Source: Rhodopila globiformis
Lineage (GTDB): Bacteria > Pseudomonadota > Alphaproteobacteria > Acetobacterales > Acetobacteraceae
Direction of reading: 5' to 3'
Assembly: GCF_002937115.1 (NCBI RefSeq)
Contig: NZ_NHRY01000111.1
Location: 1 to 36,520 of the forward strand
Length of the DNA: 36,520 nucleotides
The notes under the pieces were generated by a model that was given only the letters and a program-made list of their open reading frames with translations, made no database searches and was not told the DNA's origin. Positions within the stretch are counted from its first letter, which is position 1, and every line of letters starts with the position of its first letter. Made by a program: the position numbers and the translations under genes. Below are positions 1 through 8,895 of this stretch, piece after piece.

Positions 1-2
1 AC

Positions 3-107
3 CTGATCCCCAACATGCCGGAAAGCCGTCTGCGCCCGTTGATGGAAACCTTCACCGCCATGCTCGATGCTCAGCCGCTGTTCTCGAAAGTATTTGGGGC
101 GATCTGA
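3..107 (+). CDS. C-terminal end of an unidentified protein (partial)
   Basis: An open frame enters from the left edge and ends at a TGA at 105-107, giving the last 34 residues, which finish in LFSKVFGAI. The piece is too short to assign to a family. It has no visible overlap with the next gene, which begins 218 bp later behind its own ribosome binding site. The 108-324 spacer shows no convincing gene or terminator. Confidence 0.4.
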   Translation: MIPNMPESRLRPLMETFTAMLDAQPLFSKVFGAI

Positions 108-324
108 AATATGAGGGGAGTCCTGAGACGCGCAAAGCCCAGGCACGGCGCTTTGCCATGTAGTTACTTGTAGGCAGTGGGTGCATCGGGCCTGCTGCCA
201 AGCCTCACACTTGACGAACGCAGTCGTGGCCGCCCCTGGCTCCCGTCCGGCGCTTGCGCCAGGCAATGGTCCGTGAAACCATCCCCTGCCACGGCACAAC
301 GCAAGCGAAACGGGAGGGTTTGCC

Positions 325-1419
325 ATGGACGTAGGCGCCATGATGGTGTTTTCCAGCTATGGCTGGGAAAACTGTACTGATGCCCAGGTGTGGGAAGAAG
401 AGATCCGCCTGGCCCGCCTAGCGGCCGACTCAGGCTTCGATTGCCTCTGGTCCGCCGAGCACCACTTCGCCGACTATTCGTTCGTACCTGACAACATCCA
501 GCTCATGACCTATCTGACGGCGCTATGCCCGAACATCGATCTGGGCACGGCGGCGGTCATCCTGCCCTGGCACGATCCGCTGCGGGTGGCCGAGCAGGCC
601 GCGGTTCAGGACAATCTCTCCAAGGGACGCTTTCGTTTCGGCATGGGCCGAGGACTGGCCCGTCGCGAGTTCGCGGCCTTCCGTCTCAGCATGGACGAAT
701 CGCGCGGCCGCTTCGACGAGGCGGCGCCGATGATTGTCAACGCGCTGAAGACCGGATTCATCGAAGGCGACGGCCCATATTACCGGCAGCCACGCACCGA
801 AATCCGCCCGCGCCCCCGGTATTCCTTCGACGGACGGATCTACGCCGTGGCATCCAGCGAGGATTCCGTCATCTCGGCCGCGAAACTCGGCGCCCACATG
901 GTGATGTTCGCCGATCGGCCGTGGGAAATGCGATTGCCGGTGATCGAGCGCGGGCGGGACCTGCATCGCCAGTTCCATGAAACAGAACCACCGCACATCA
1001 TGCTGACCGAGTTCTGCATCTGCGGCACCAATCTCGCCGAGACCGAGGAAGAGGCGCGCCGGTATCAAGGCAAGTTCGTCGAAAGCAATTTCTACCACTA
1101 CGAATTTCTTGGCGAGCACTTCAAGACGGTCAAGGGCTACGACGCCTATCAGCAGAAAGCCGAAATTGCCCGGAAAGCCGGGCTTGAAGGTGCGGTGAAC
1201 GGATTCATGCAGGCCGCAAGCTGGGGAACGCCAGACAGAATCCTGCGCGGCCTCGAGGCCCGCCGCAAGCTCCTGGGCGACTTCGAGGTCAACGTCGCTT
1301 TCCGTTTCGGCGGCACGCCATATGAGGTTTCAGAACGCGGCCTGAAGCTATTTGCCAAGGAAGTCCTGCCGGTGCTGAAGTCTTGGGGACCTGTCGCAGC
1401 CGGCAAGGCCGCCGCATAA
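325..1419 (+). CDS. LLM-class (luciferase-like) flavin-dependent monooxygenase
   Basis: This 364-residue protein belongs to the bacterial luciferase-like family, TIM-barrel enzymes that use reduced flavin and O2 to oxidise organic substrates. The family features seen are a GFDCLWSAEHHF segment around residues 37-48, a GTAAVILPWHDPLRVAEQ strand-helix region, and SKGRFRFGMGRG followed by the substrate-side insertion. The length is normal for the family. The ATG at 325 follows a GGGAGGG ribosome binding site; a second in-frame ATG 15 bases later is possible. The NIPSNAP gene follows 70 bp downstream on the same strand, so the two are probably co-transcribed. The substrate cannot be read from the sequence. 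Confidence 0.88.
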   Translation: MDVGAMMVFSSYGWENCTDAQVWEEEIRLARLAADSGFDCLWSAEHHFADYSFVPDNIQLMTYLTALCPNIDLGTAAVILPWHDPLRVAEQAAVQDNLSKGRFRFGMGRGLARREFAAFRLSMDESRGRFDEAAPMIVNALKTGFIEGDGPYYRQPRTEIRPRPRYSFDGRIYAVASSEDSVISAAKLGAHMVMFADRPWEMRLPVIERGRDLHRQFHETEPPHIMLTEFCICGTNLAETEEEARRYQGKFVESNFYHYEFLGEHFKTVKGYDAYQQKAEIARKAGLEGAVNGFMQAASWGTPDRILRGLEARRKLLGDFEVNVAFRFGGTPYEVSERGLKLFAKEVLPVLKSWGPVAAGKAAA

Positions 1420-1489
1420 GCCGTGCAGGCGGAAGAACGCCGGGAATTCAATCCGGGCACGGAACAGGAGTCCGGAGAGGAGACGCACC

Positions 1490-1816
1490 GTGGCGCTGTA
1501 CGAACTCAGAACCTACACCCTGTACGTCGGCAAGATGGCCGAGGCGACCAGGCTCTACCAGGAATATGGCTTCCCGGCGCTGCAGAAGGGCGGCCATGAC
1601 AGGAACCTTGTCGGCTACTTCCAGGCCGACACGGGCGTCATCAACCAGCTCGTCCACCTCTGGAAGTTCAACGACGACGCCGATCGGCGGGCGCATTGGG
1701 CGGCGGTGTTCGCGAACAAGGATTTCGTCGAGGGATTCGCGGCCCAGTTCCGCCCGCTGGTGATGACGCAGGAGGTGAAGCTGCTCCAGGCCGCGCCCTG
1801 GGGGCCGCATCCGTAA
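1490..1816 (+). CDS. NIPSNAP-family protein
   Basis: A 108-residue protein with the NIPSNAP ferredoxin-like fold signature: it opens with YELRTYTLYVGK, continues with a GYFQADTG strand and a LVHLWKFNDDADRRAHW block, and ends in a second strand. Such small domains are often encoded beside monooxygenases and degradation enzymes, but their biochemical role is mostly undefined. The start is a GTG at 1490 behind GGAGAGGAG, a strong ribosome binding site. Being 70 bp downstream of the flavin monooxygenase gene, it may serve the same pathway. Family assignment is confident; function is not. Confidence 0.85.
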   Translation: MALYELRTYTLYVGKMAEATRLYQEYGFPALQKGGHDRNLVGYFQADTGVINQLVHLWKFNDDADRRAHWAAVFANKDFVEGFAAQFRPLVMTQEVKLLQAAPWGPHP

Positions 1817-1851
1817 CGAACCGCAGCGCGGGGCGATCCCCCCGGCTGCCT

Positions 1852-3024
1852 TCAGGCGGCGAGTTCCAGGATCTCCCGCACCTGTCGCGGTGCGTCGATG
1901 CGGCGCGGATTGCGCGGCACCCAGGGCGTGCGCATCGACTCTTCGGCAATCCGATCGAAATGCTCGCGGCCGATATGAACGGCTGAAAGGCTGCGCGGCA
2001 TTCCCAGGCCGCCGATGAAGGCATCGAGTCGTTCGCCGGCGTCCTGCTCCGGCTCCCCCATTGCCGCCGCCACCATCGCCTGCCGATCGGCATTGGCCGG
2101 TTTGTTCCAGCGCATGACGGCGGGCAGCATGATGCAGGATGTGTGGCCGTGCGGGATGTCGAAGGCCGCGCCGAGAATGTAGCCGATGCCGTGGCTCGCC
2201 CCCATCGGCACGCCGGTGGCCAGCGGCCCCATGGAGAGCCAGGCGCCGATCTGGCAATCAAGCCGGCCCTGCAGGTCCGACGGGTCGGCTTTCACCCGTG
2301 GCAAGCCATTGACCAGCAGACCAAGGCTTCGTAATGCTTGCGCATCGGCATAGGGATGCGCCTCCTGCGAACAAATTCCTTCAACACAATGATCAACCGC
2401 CCGGATACCGGTGGACAGGAACAGCCACTCCGGGGTGTGAACGGTGATTGCAGGGTCCAGGACAACTGCGCCCGGAATGATACGAGGATGGCGGAACAAT
2501 TCCTTAACCCGTGTCCGTTCGTCCGTGACGCCCGAAATGGCACTGAATTCGCCAGCCGACAGCGTGGTCGGCACGGCAATCTGCCGCACGGTCGGTGCCG
2601 AGCATGGTGGAGGAACCAGCGCGCCGTCCGGCCCCTTGGCCGGGCGCAAGGCATCCAGCGCCTCGGCGGAACGGATGTCGTTCGCCAGGCATAACTGCAC
2701 GGCCTTGGCGGCATCGGTGACCGACCCGCCGCCAATCGTTACGATCAGGTCGATTTTGGCGTCGCGCGCCATGGCGGTGGCCTCGACAACGGCCCCACGC
2801 GGCGTGTGCGCCGGCACGCCGTCAAAGATCCCGGCGCAGGTGTCGTCCAGTGCGGCACGGATGCGCTCGATTTCGTCGGTCTGCCGGTTCAGCGTGCCGC
2901 TGGCCATCAGCAGCACGCGCTTTGCGCCGGCGCGACGGGCCAACGCGGCCACCGCCTCGGCCGCTGGCTTGCCGAAAATCACTTCGTCCATCTGGCTGAA
3001 GACAACGCGGCCGCTCATTGTCAT
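1852..3024 (-). CDS. Iron-containing alcohol dehydrogenase / maleylacetate reductase-like
   Basis: This 390-residue protein has the group III (iron-type) alcohol dehydrogenase layout: an N-terminal Rossmann-like NAD(P)-binding domain with the VTIGGGSVTDAAK motif near residues 95-107, then an all-helical metal domain. Metal-site candidates are the His of DHCVEG near 212, the His of GASHGIGY and those of HGHTSC. The usual GASHG(I/L)GH motif ends here in Tyr rather than His. Members reduce or oxidise alcohols, aldehydes or maleylacetate. The start is the first ATG of an ATG-ACA-ATG run behind GGGAGCGAACGCC. It converges on the NIPSNAP gene with a 35-bp gap. Metal and substrate remain open. Confidence 0.88.
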   Translation of the reverse strand: MTMSGRVVFSQMDEVIFGKPAAEAVAALARRAGAKRVLLMASGTLNRQTDEIERIRAALDDTCAGIFDGVPAHTPRGAVVEATAMARDAKIDLIVTIGGGSVTDAAKAVQLCLANDIRSAEALDALRPAKGPDGALVPPPCSAPTVRQIAVPTTLSAGEFSAISGVTDERTRVKELFRHPRIIPGAVVLDPAITVHTPEWLFLSTGIRAVDHCVEGICSQEAHPYADAQALRSLGLLVNGLPRVKADPSDLQGRLDCQIGAWLSMGPLATGVPMGASHGIGYILGAAFDIPHGHTSCIMLPAVMRWNKPANADRQAMVAAAMGEPEQDAGERLDAFIGGLGMPRSLSAVHIGREHFDRIAEESMRTPWVPRNPRRIDAPRQVREILELAA

Positions 3025-3120
3025 GGCGTTCGCTCCCGTTTCTGATCCTGCGCCGGACTATACCGGGCATGGCACCGGCGTGAAGCCGATTGGCGCCAGC
3101 AGGCCTGCGTCAACGGGGCT

Positions 3121-3819
3121 GTGATGTTCGGGCGATCGCGCCTGCGGCGATCCGGGCGGCTCCGGACTGTTTTGATGGCAACACTGATCGTGCTTGCCGG
3201 GCCGTCGTTGCTGATTGTCGTGTTTCGCTTCGTGCCGCCGCCGGTGACACCACTGATGCTGATCCGCGTTGCCCAGGGCTACGGTCTGCACCACCACTGG
3301 GTCGCCTATGACAGGATTGCACCCGCCCTGGCGGATTCCGTTATCGCATCAGAGGATAATTGGTTCTGCCAGGAAAACTGGGGCTTCGACATCAGGGCCA
3401 TGCAGACCCAGATCGATGCCTGGCAGGAGGGCGAACGCCCGCGCGGGGCCAGCACCATCACGATGCAGACTGCGAAAAACCTGTTCCTTTGGCCGGGCCG
3501 CAATCCCCTCCGCAAGCTTGTCGAGGCCTGGCTCACGCCACAGATCGCCGTCTTGTGGCCAAAGCGCCGTGTGCTGGAGGTCTATCTGAATATCGTCGAG
3601 TTCGGGCCCGGCATATACGGCGCCGAAGCGGCTTCACGCGCGTTCTTCCATAAGCCCGCCTCGGCCCTGTCCCGGCGCGAGGCGGCCCTTCTCGCCGTAG
3701 TGTTGCCACGGCCGCTTGCATGGTCCGCTGCGTTCCCAAGTCCGGTCCTGCGCGAGCGGGCCGCGGTGATCGAGGAACGCATCCCACAGATCCGGCCGCT
3801 GCTAGCGTGCGCTCGATAG
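3121..3819 (+). CDS. mtgA: Monofunctional biosynthetic peptidoglycan transglycosylase
   Basis: MtgA polymerises lipid II into glycan strands at the outer face of the inner membrane. The 232-residue protein has one N-terminal membrane anchor (about residues 17-37) and a GT51 domain. The catalytic Glu is probably E78 in ASEDNWF, followed by GFD, then the second motif RPRGASTITMQTAKNLFLWP and the RRVLEVYLNIVEFGPGIYGAEAAS block. Between the Glu-Asp pair and GFD there is one residue more than in the common EDxxFxxHxGFD pattern, and the usual His position is occupied by QEN. The start is GTG 3121 or the next codon, ATG 3124. It lies 96 bp from the divergent dehydrogenase gene. Confidence 0.92.
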   Translation: MMFGRSRLRRSGRLRTVLMATLIVLAGPSLLIVVFRFVPPPVTPLMLIRVAQGYGLHHHWVAYDRIAPALADSVIASEDNWFCQENWGFDIRAMQTQIDAWQEGERPRGASTITMQTAKNLFLWPGRNPLRKLVEAWLTPQIAVLWPKRRVLEVYLNIVEFGPGIYGAEAASRAFFHKPASALSRREAALLAVVLPRPLAWSAAFPSPVLRERAAVIEERIPQIRPLLACAR

Positions 3820-3942
3820 GCCCGTGGGTTGGTAAACTGCGCATCCCGCTGCTAACCTCTTTCGAAGCCGGCCGGATCGGGCCCGGTACGACGGGCTCGC
3901 CACGTTCATGCGGCGCCGCGCAGAAAGAGGGAGGAAACGCAG

Positions 3943-5148
3943 ATGGGCCGCATCGACAAAGCGATCAACATAGACGACCTGAAGCGTATGGCCAGGCGCC
4001 GCCTGCCGAGGATCATGTTCGACTTCATCGAAGGTGGCGCGGACGACGAGGTCGGCCTGAACACCAACGCCAACGCATTTCGCAACATCCGCCTGGTGCC
4101 GCGCTATTACATCGACACCAGCGGGCGGGAACAGCGGACGACGTTATTTGGCCGCACCTATGCCAGCCCGTTCGGGATCGCACCGACCGGCATGGCCGGC
4201 GCCTTCCGCCAGGATGCCGAGCTCTACCTGGCCCAGGCGGCCAGGGAGATGGACATACCATACCTGATGTCCGGCGCGTCGAATGCATCGATGGAACAGG
4301 GCGCGAAACTGGCGGGAAAGAACCTGTGGTACCAGATCTATGGAGCGCGCAACCGCAACGTTGCGGCAGACCTGGTGAAGCGGGCCATTGATTGCGGCCT
4401 GACCACGATCGCCGTGACCTGCGATGTGCCGGTGTCGTCGAACCGTGAGCGCAACCGTCGCAACGGCTTCGTCCGGCCGCTGCGCATGACCTTGCCGACG
4501 ATCTTGGAGGCGATGCTGCACCCGGCCTGGGTCATTAACTACTACCGCAGCGGCGGCCTGCCGATGATGGGCAACTGGCAGCCTTATGCCGCGGCGGGCG
4601 CGACGCCCGATCAGGTCGCCGATTTGTTTGCGACACAAACGCCGGACCCCAGCCAGACCTGGGCGGAGCTGGAAGCGATCCGCAACGCCTGGCCCGGCAA
4701 GCTGCTGCTGAAGGGCGTGATGCACCCCGAGGACGCGCGCATCGCCACCGGGATCGGCGTGGATGGTCTGATCGTTTCCAACCATGGCGCGCGGCAACTG
4801 GACATGATGCCGTCACCGCTCGACGTTTTGCCGATGATCCGCGCTGCCGTCGGGCCCGATGTGCCGCTGTTGCTGGACAGCGGCGTGCGTCGTGGCTCCG
4901 ACATCGTCGCGGCGCTGTGCCTCGGCGCCGATTTCGTACTGACAGGCCGGGCAACGCTGTATGGCGCCACCGCGGGTGGATTAGCGGGCGTGCGGAAGGC
5001 CGTTTCTATCCTGCAACGCGAGATCGACCTGGTCATGGGCCAGCTTGGCGCGGTCAACCTGGCAGCGCTCGGGCCGCAGTTCCTGGTGGAAACCGTGCGC
5101 GCCGAGGAGGAACGGCGCAATTCCGCCGCCATGGTCGCGCGGCGCTAG
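3943..5148 (+). CDS. FMN-dependent alpha-hydroxy acid dehydrogenase (LldD-like)
   Basis: This 401-residue member of the FMN-dependent alpha-hydroxy acid dehydrogenase family (L-lactate, mandelate or glycolate type) oxidises a 2-hydroxy acid to the 2-oxo acid. Visible landmarks are DFIEGGADDE near residues 27-36, the FMN segment ASPFGIAPTGMAG, WYQIYGARNRN, TCDVPVSSNRERNRRNGF, the lysine of LLKGV (K257), and the active-site motif SNHGARQLD, with the catalytic His at 281 and Arg at 284. The family usually has SNHGGRQLD, so one Gly is Ala here. The ATG follows a GAGGGAGG ribosome binding site. Lactate, mandelate and glycolate types cannot be separated by eye. Confidence 0.9.
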   Translation: MGRIDKAINIDDLKRMARRRLPRIMFDFIEGGADDEVGLNTNANAFRNIRLVPRYYIDTSGREQRTTLFGRTYASPFGIAPTGMAGAFRQDAELYLAQAAREMDIPYLMSGASNASMEQGAKLAGKNLWYQIYGARNRNVAADLVKRAIDCGLTTIAVTCDVPVSSNRERNRRNGFVRPLRMTLPTILEAMLHPAWVINYYRSGGLPMMGNWQPYAAAGATPDQVADLFATQTPDPSQTWAELEAIRNAWPGKLLLKGVMHPEDARIATGIGVDGLIVSNHGARQLDMMPSPLDVLPMIRAAVGPDVPLLLDSGVRRGSDIVAALCLGADFVLTGRATLYGATAGGLAGVRKAVSILQREIDLVMGQLGAVNLAALGPQFLVETVRAEEERRNSAAMVARR

Positions 5149-5188
5149 GAACGGATGCCGCATCTCCGTCGCGACCGTTGCGGGCGCA

Positions 5189-6031
5189 TCAGGATTTCGT
5201 TGGCGTCCAGTTATAGACTTGTTGCACTGTCCCGCCCATCAGCCTGGCGCGCTCGCTGTCGGACAGGCGGTCGGTGACGCGGAATGCCTCGACACCTTGC
5301 CGATAGGTCAGCAGCGCCACGGCCCGGGTCCAGTCGGTGCCCCACATGCAGCGGTCGAACCCGAAGGCATCGAAAATGCGCCGAAGCGGATCCCACAGGT
5401 CGTTGTAGGGGAACGGCTCGTGCGACAACGTGCAGGCACCGCTGATCTTCACCACAACGTTGTCATGCGGGGCCAGCGCCAGCAGTTGGGGAAGATCCGC
5501 GAACGGCGCCTCGGGGACGGGCGGTTCGAACGGTTGCCGCAGACCAAGGTGGTCGATCACCAGCCTTGTCTCGGGATGACGGGCGGCCAGTTCCCTGGTC
5601 TGCTCCAACCGCCCCCAGCACAGCAGGTTGACCGGAAGCCCCTGCCCGGCGGCGGCAGCCAGGACACGGTTGATGCCGGGATCCGCGGCATCCGTCGAGA
5701 CATCGCCCTGCATCATGATGCGGATTGCGACAGCGCCTTTGGTGGTCCCCCAGTCGGCGATCGTTTCCGCGACGGCTGGATCGTTCGGATCGACCGGCTT
5801 GATCAGCGCAAACCGGCCAGGATGCGCCGCGTGCACGCCAATGGCGTAGCTGGCGTCGTAACGATACATCGTGTACGGTGAAACCAGCAAGGCGCCGTCC
5901 ACGCCGACGGAGTCCATGGCTGCCACCATGTCGTCGCCGGTGACCTCGGGCGGACCATGCAACACGCCGGCCCAGGGGCGGCCGGGATGGTTTCGTTCAT
6001 AGGCGTGAACCTGCGCGTCGATCGTCAGCAT
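5189..6031 (-). CDS. Amidohydrolase-2 family metal-dependent hydrolase
   Basis: A 280-residue TIM-barrel protein of the amidohydrolase-2 family, whose members include lactone hydrolases and decarboxylases such as LigI- and ACMSD-type enzymes. It opens with IDAQVHAY, where the family's DxHxH metal motif has Gln in place of the first His. Further landmarks are GVHAAHPGRFALIKPVDP, HPETRLVIDHLGL and the C-terminal MWGTDWTRA, which carries the conserved Asp. The MITE-like element and about 120 bp separate it from the upstream enoyl-CoA hydratase gene on the same strand. It could hydrolyse a ring-cleavage or lactone intermediate, but this is inference from family and neighbours. Confidence 0.85.
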   Translation of the reverse strand: MLTIDAQVHAYERNHPGRPWAGVLHGPPEVTGDDMVAAMDSVGVDGALLVSPYTMYRYDASYAIGVHAAHPGRFALIKPVDPNDPAVAETIADWGTTKGAVAIRIMMQGDVSTDAADPGINRVLAAAAGQGLPVNLLCWGRLEQTRELAARHPETRLVIDHLGLRQPFEPPVPEAPFADLPQLLALAPHDNVVVKISGACTLSHEPFPYNDLWDPLRRIFDAFGFDRCMWGTDWTRAVALLTYRQGVEAFRVTDRLSDSERARLMGGTVQQVYNWTPTKS

Positions 6032-6151
6032 GGTTTCATATCCTCCCCGGGCTGATTATGTCGGGAACGGCGGATTCCGCTTCATCGTCGCCAAGAGCCG
6101 CCCAGTGCCTGTACCCGGCCGGAGCTCACCGGGGACGAGTCTGCTGTTCTA

Positions 6152-6272
6152 AGTAGGTAGCCAAAAGTTTTGCGACATATTCGCACCTGAGATGCTCGCG
6201 AAAGTCCTGATAATCGGGCATCGCGTGCAACAGCTGGCTCTGAGTTTGTCGCAGGAGTTCCGGCTACCTACT
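6152..6272. mobile_element. MITE-like element, 121 bp, TA target duplication
   Basis: The ends are perfect 11-bp inverted repeats, AGTAGGTAGCC at 6152-6162 and GGCTACCTACT at 6262-6272. A second matched block, TGCGACA at 6171-6177 and TGTCGCA at 6247-6253, lies exactly 19 bp in from each end. A TA dinucleotide flanks both sides (6150-6151 and 6273-6274). This is the structure of a non-autonomous element moved by an IS630/Tc1-mariner-type transposase. There is no coding capacity inside and no second copy in the window. The element supplies the stop codon of the upstream enoyl-CoA hydratase gene and could form a hairpin in the transcript running into the amidohydrolase gene. Confidence 0.75.
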
Positions 6273-7120
6273 TAGTCGAATCCTTCACGTTTGAACGAGC
6301 CGTCGCGCCAGGCGAGCGCCGCCTTCAAGCCGCCTTCACGCATTTTTTCGGCGAACTGTCCCGCGCCGGGACGCAGGCGCGATGACAACGCGTGCCACTG
6401 CCAGCCCATCGACAGGGCGGTGCGGAAGCCCATGATCTCGTAAGCTTGGTTCACCGAATGCTTGTTGGCGGCCAGCAGGTCCGGCGCGATCCGGGTCATC
6501 GGCCGGAGCTCGCGCATGACTTCCTCCTCCAGCCGATCGGCCGGGAAACTCTTGGCCACCCAGCCCATCTGGGCGGCCTCGCGGCCGGTGACCGAATTTC
6601 CTGTCAATTGCAGGTATTTTGCCCGCGCCATCGACATCTTCCATGGGAAATACAGCGTGTCCGGCGTGGTCATGCCGCGCATCGGCGGATAGCCGATGCG
6701 CGCGTCGTCCGCCACGAACGCGATGTCGGCCATGGACAGGATCTCGGTGCCGCCGGCGACGCAGTGACCATGCGCCTTGACCACGACAGGCTTCAGCAGA
6801 TCCCAGATCGTCATCCAGTCGCGCAGGCAGCTTCGCGCGAACTGGTCGGTCCAGCCGTCGAAATGTGCCGAATGCACCCAGCCTTCCTTTGGATTATCAC
6901 GGTTGCCCGGCGACAGGTCGTATCCAGAGCAGAACGAGGGGCCGGCGCCGTCGATCAGGATCACGGAAACCGCGTCATCGGATTCGGCAGTCCGCAGCGC
7001 CCTGACAATTTCGTCGCGCATTGAGAATGACAGCGCATTGCGCTTCTCCGGCGCGTTCAACGTGATGCGCGCGATGCGATCGGTGACGCGGTAGAGAATG
7101 AATTTATGAGGGTCTGCCAT
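6272..7120 (-). CDS. Enoyl-CoA hydratase/isomerase family protein
   Basis: This crotonase-fold protein of 282 residues acts on acyl-CoA thioesters, typically hydrating enoyl-CoA. Landmarks are LNAPEKRNALSF near the N-terminus, the first oxyanion loop PSFCSGYDLSPG, the second KAHGHCVAGGTEILSMADI, and GYPPMRGM. The ATG at 7120 was chosen because GGGGAGGAAAC lies directly upstream; the frame stays open 30 bases further to an ATG at 7150 without a good ribosome binding site. The stop is TAA at 6272-6274, formed from the TA duplication and the first base of the MITE-like element. It is divergent from the acyl-CoA ligase gene and may share a CoA-dependent degradation pathway with it. Confidence 0.88.
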   Translation of the reverse strand: MADPHKFILYRVTDRIARITLNAPEKRNALSFSMRDEIVRALRTAESDDAVSVILIDGAGPSFCSGYDLSPGNRDNPKEGWVHSAHFDGWTDQFARSCLRDWMTIWDLLKPVVVKAHGHCVAGGTEILSMADIAFVADDARIGYPPMRGMTTPDTLYFPWKMSMARAKYLQLTGNSVTGREAAQMGWVAKSFPADRLEEEVMRELRPMTRIAPDLLAANKHSVNQAYEIMGFRTALSMGWQWHALSSRLRPGAGQFAEKMREGGLKAALAWRDGSFKREGFD

Positions 7121-7313
7121 GTTTCCTCCCCACCAGACCAAGGCGGTCATGGGTCATCTGTTTCCGCGAGGCCAGCACGATCACCAACGGGCGTCAAATA
7201 CCGCTACGTGGGCGCGGTTCGTTCCGGCCCGCCACTTGCTGATTTTCTCTTGCTGTTGGACAATCCGGACCGCGCCCAAGCACTGGAGAAGGCATCAGCC
7301 TGGGGTAGCTGAA

Positions 7314-8858
7314 ATGTCGGATGGTATCGATCGAGCGCGCGCACGTCAGGTGGCCGATGTTACGATCGGACACATGCTCCGTGCCCGGGCCCTGCAGCAT
7401 CCCCATCGGATCGCGATCATTGACGCCGATCGGCAACTTGACTTCGCCACGTTGAACGCCAGGGCGAACCGGCTCGCGAACCTGTTGCGTGGGATGGAGA
7501 TCACGCGCGGCGATCGGGTGGCGATCCTCTCGGAGAACCGTGCGGAATATCTTGAGCTGATGTTCGCCGCGGGCAAGCTGGGCGCCATCGTTTGCGCGCT
7601 GAACTGGCGGCTCGCAGATCGGGAACTGGCGCATTGCATAAGCCTCGCCGTGCCGAGGGTCATTTTTGTTTCGCCCGGATTTGCCGCCGTGGCGGCGCGG
7701 CTTGATGCCGGCATGGAAACGATGATCCAGTTTGGCGACGACTATGAGGAACGCCTGGCGCGCGCCAGCAGCGATGAGCCGGAAATTGCCGCGGAAGCGG
7801 AAGACGGCCATGTCATCCTTTACACAAGTGGCACGACCGGCAACCCGAAAGGCGCGACGATCAGCCATCGGGCGCAGCTCGCCCGGATGCATTCAAGCTG
7901 CGTGGATTTCAGCCTGGCGCCAGGCGATGTATTTGTCGCCTGGGCGCCGATGTTCCATATGGTTTCGACCGACCAGTCGGTCCACGTGCTGTGCCTGGGC
8001 GGCAAGGTAATCGTCGTTCCGGGCTACGATCCCGACCGTATCCTGCACGTGGCCGAAACCGAGCGCCTGTGGTGGCTTGTCGTGATGCCGGGCATGATCG
8101 AGGACATGATCGCCGCCGCCAGGCGCCGCCGGACCGTTCCGCGCGGGATCAAGCTCATCGGCGCGATGGCCGATCTGGTGCCACGTCATCAACTGGCGGA
8201 AATCACCAGCCTTCTGCAGGCTCCTTATGCCAACACGTTCGGCGCGACGGAGACCGGTTTGCCGCCGGCGTCGGCCGGGCGTGTGCCCATCGGTGCCGCG
8301 CCGGCTCGGCTGCCGAAAATACCAAGCGCAAGCTGCGTCTTTCGCCTGGTGGATGCCGATGATCGCGATGTGCCGGACGGCGTTCCGGGCGAGCTGGCGC
8401 TGCGTGGCCCGACACTGTTCAGCGGCTACTGGAACGCGCCGGAAACCAATGCGCAAGATTTCCGCGGCGGTTGGTTCCACATGGGTGACGTCTTTGTCCG
8501 TTGTCCGGACGGCACGATCGAGTTCGTGGATCGCGTGAAGTACATGATCAAGTCAGGCGGCGAAAACATCTATCCTGCCGAGATAGAACAGGTTCTTCTG
8601 AAAGACCCGCGTGTCGCCGATGCCGTGGTGGTTCGCCGGACCGACGCAACCTGGGGCGAGGTGCCAGTGGCATTCGTCGCTTGTCGCGACGAAGCACTGA
8701 CCGAGGCGGATCTGATGGCGGCCTGTCGGGACAGTCTTGCCGGCTACAAGCGGCCAAAGGAGGTCCGCTTTATTGCCGTGGATGATTTCCCTCGCAGTAC
8801 TACGGGCAAAATCCAGCGGCACGAGGTCGAAAAGTGGCTGCGTGACGTGAACCAGTAG
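7314..8858 (+). CDS. AMP-forming acyl-CoA ligase
   Basis: A 514-residue ANL-superfamily enzyme that activates a carboxylic acid with ATP to acyl-AMP and then to acyl-CoA. Landmarks in order are the P-loop-like LYTSGTTGNPKGA, the NTFGATETG motif (A5), the GWFHMGDV motif (A7), KSGGENIYPAEIEQVL (A8 and hinge), and the catalytic lysine of TTGKIQRHE (A10). The frame is open back to 7119, but residues before 7314 do not resemble the family and ATG 7314 gives a typical N-terminus, so that start was chosen. The ribosome binding site is weak. Acid specificity is unknown; the neighbouring hydratase gene suggests beta-oxidation-like use. Confidence 0.9.
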   Translation: MSDGIDRARARQVADVTIGHMLRARALQHPHRIAIIDADRQLDFATLNARANRLANLLRGMEITRGDRVAILSENRAEYLELMFAAGKLGAIVCALNWRLADRELAHCISLAVPRVIFVSPGFAAVAARLDAGMETMIQFGDDYEERLARASSDEPEIAAEAEDGHVILYTSGTTGNPKGATISHRAQLARMHSSCVDFSLAPGDVFVAWAPMFHMVSTDQSVHVLCLGGKVIVVPGYDPDRILHVAETERLWWLVVMPGMIEDMIAAARRRRTVPRGIKLIGAMADLVPRHQLAEITSLLQAPYANTFGATETGLPPASAGRVPIGAAPARLPKIPSASCVFRLVDADDRDVPDGVPGELALRGPTLFSGYWNAPETNAQDFRGGWFHMGDVFVRCPDGTIEFVDRVKYMIKSGGENIYPAEIEQVLLKDPRVADAVVVRRTDATWGEVPVAFVACRDEALTEADLMAACRDSLAGYKRPKEVRFIAVDDFPRSTTGKIQRHEVEKWLRDVNQ

Positions 8859-8895
8859 GCAATTCGAATCCCGTTCGGACCACTTGTCGGCGCCT

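Noticed and set aside
5045-5881. A 278-codon plus-strand frame across the end of the hydroxy acid dehydrogenase gene and the amidohydrolase gene
   Set aside because: It is antisense to the amidohydrolase and out of frame with the dehydrogenase, with no recognisable domain.
7119-7313. N-terminal extension of the acyl-CoA ligase from 7119
   Set aside because: The 65 extra residues have no family similarity, overlap the start of the divergent enoyl-CoA hydratase gene, and end just before a typical ligase N-terminus at 7314.
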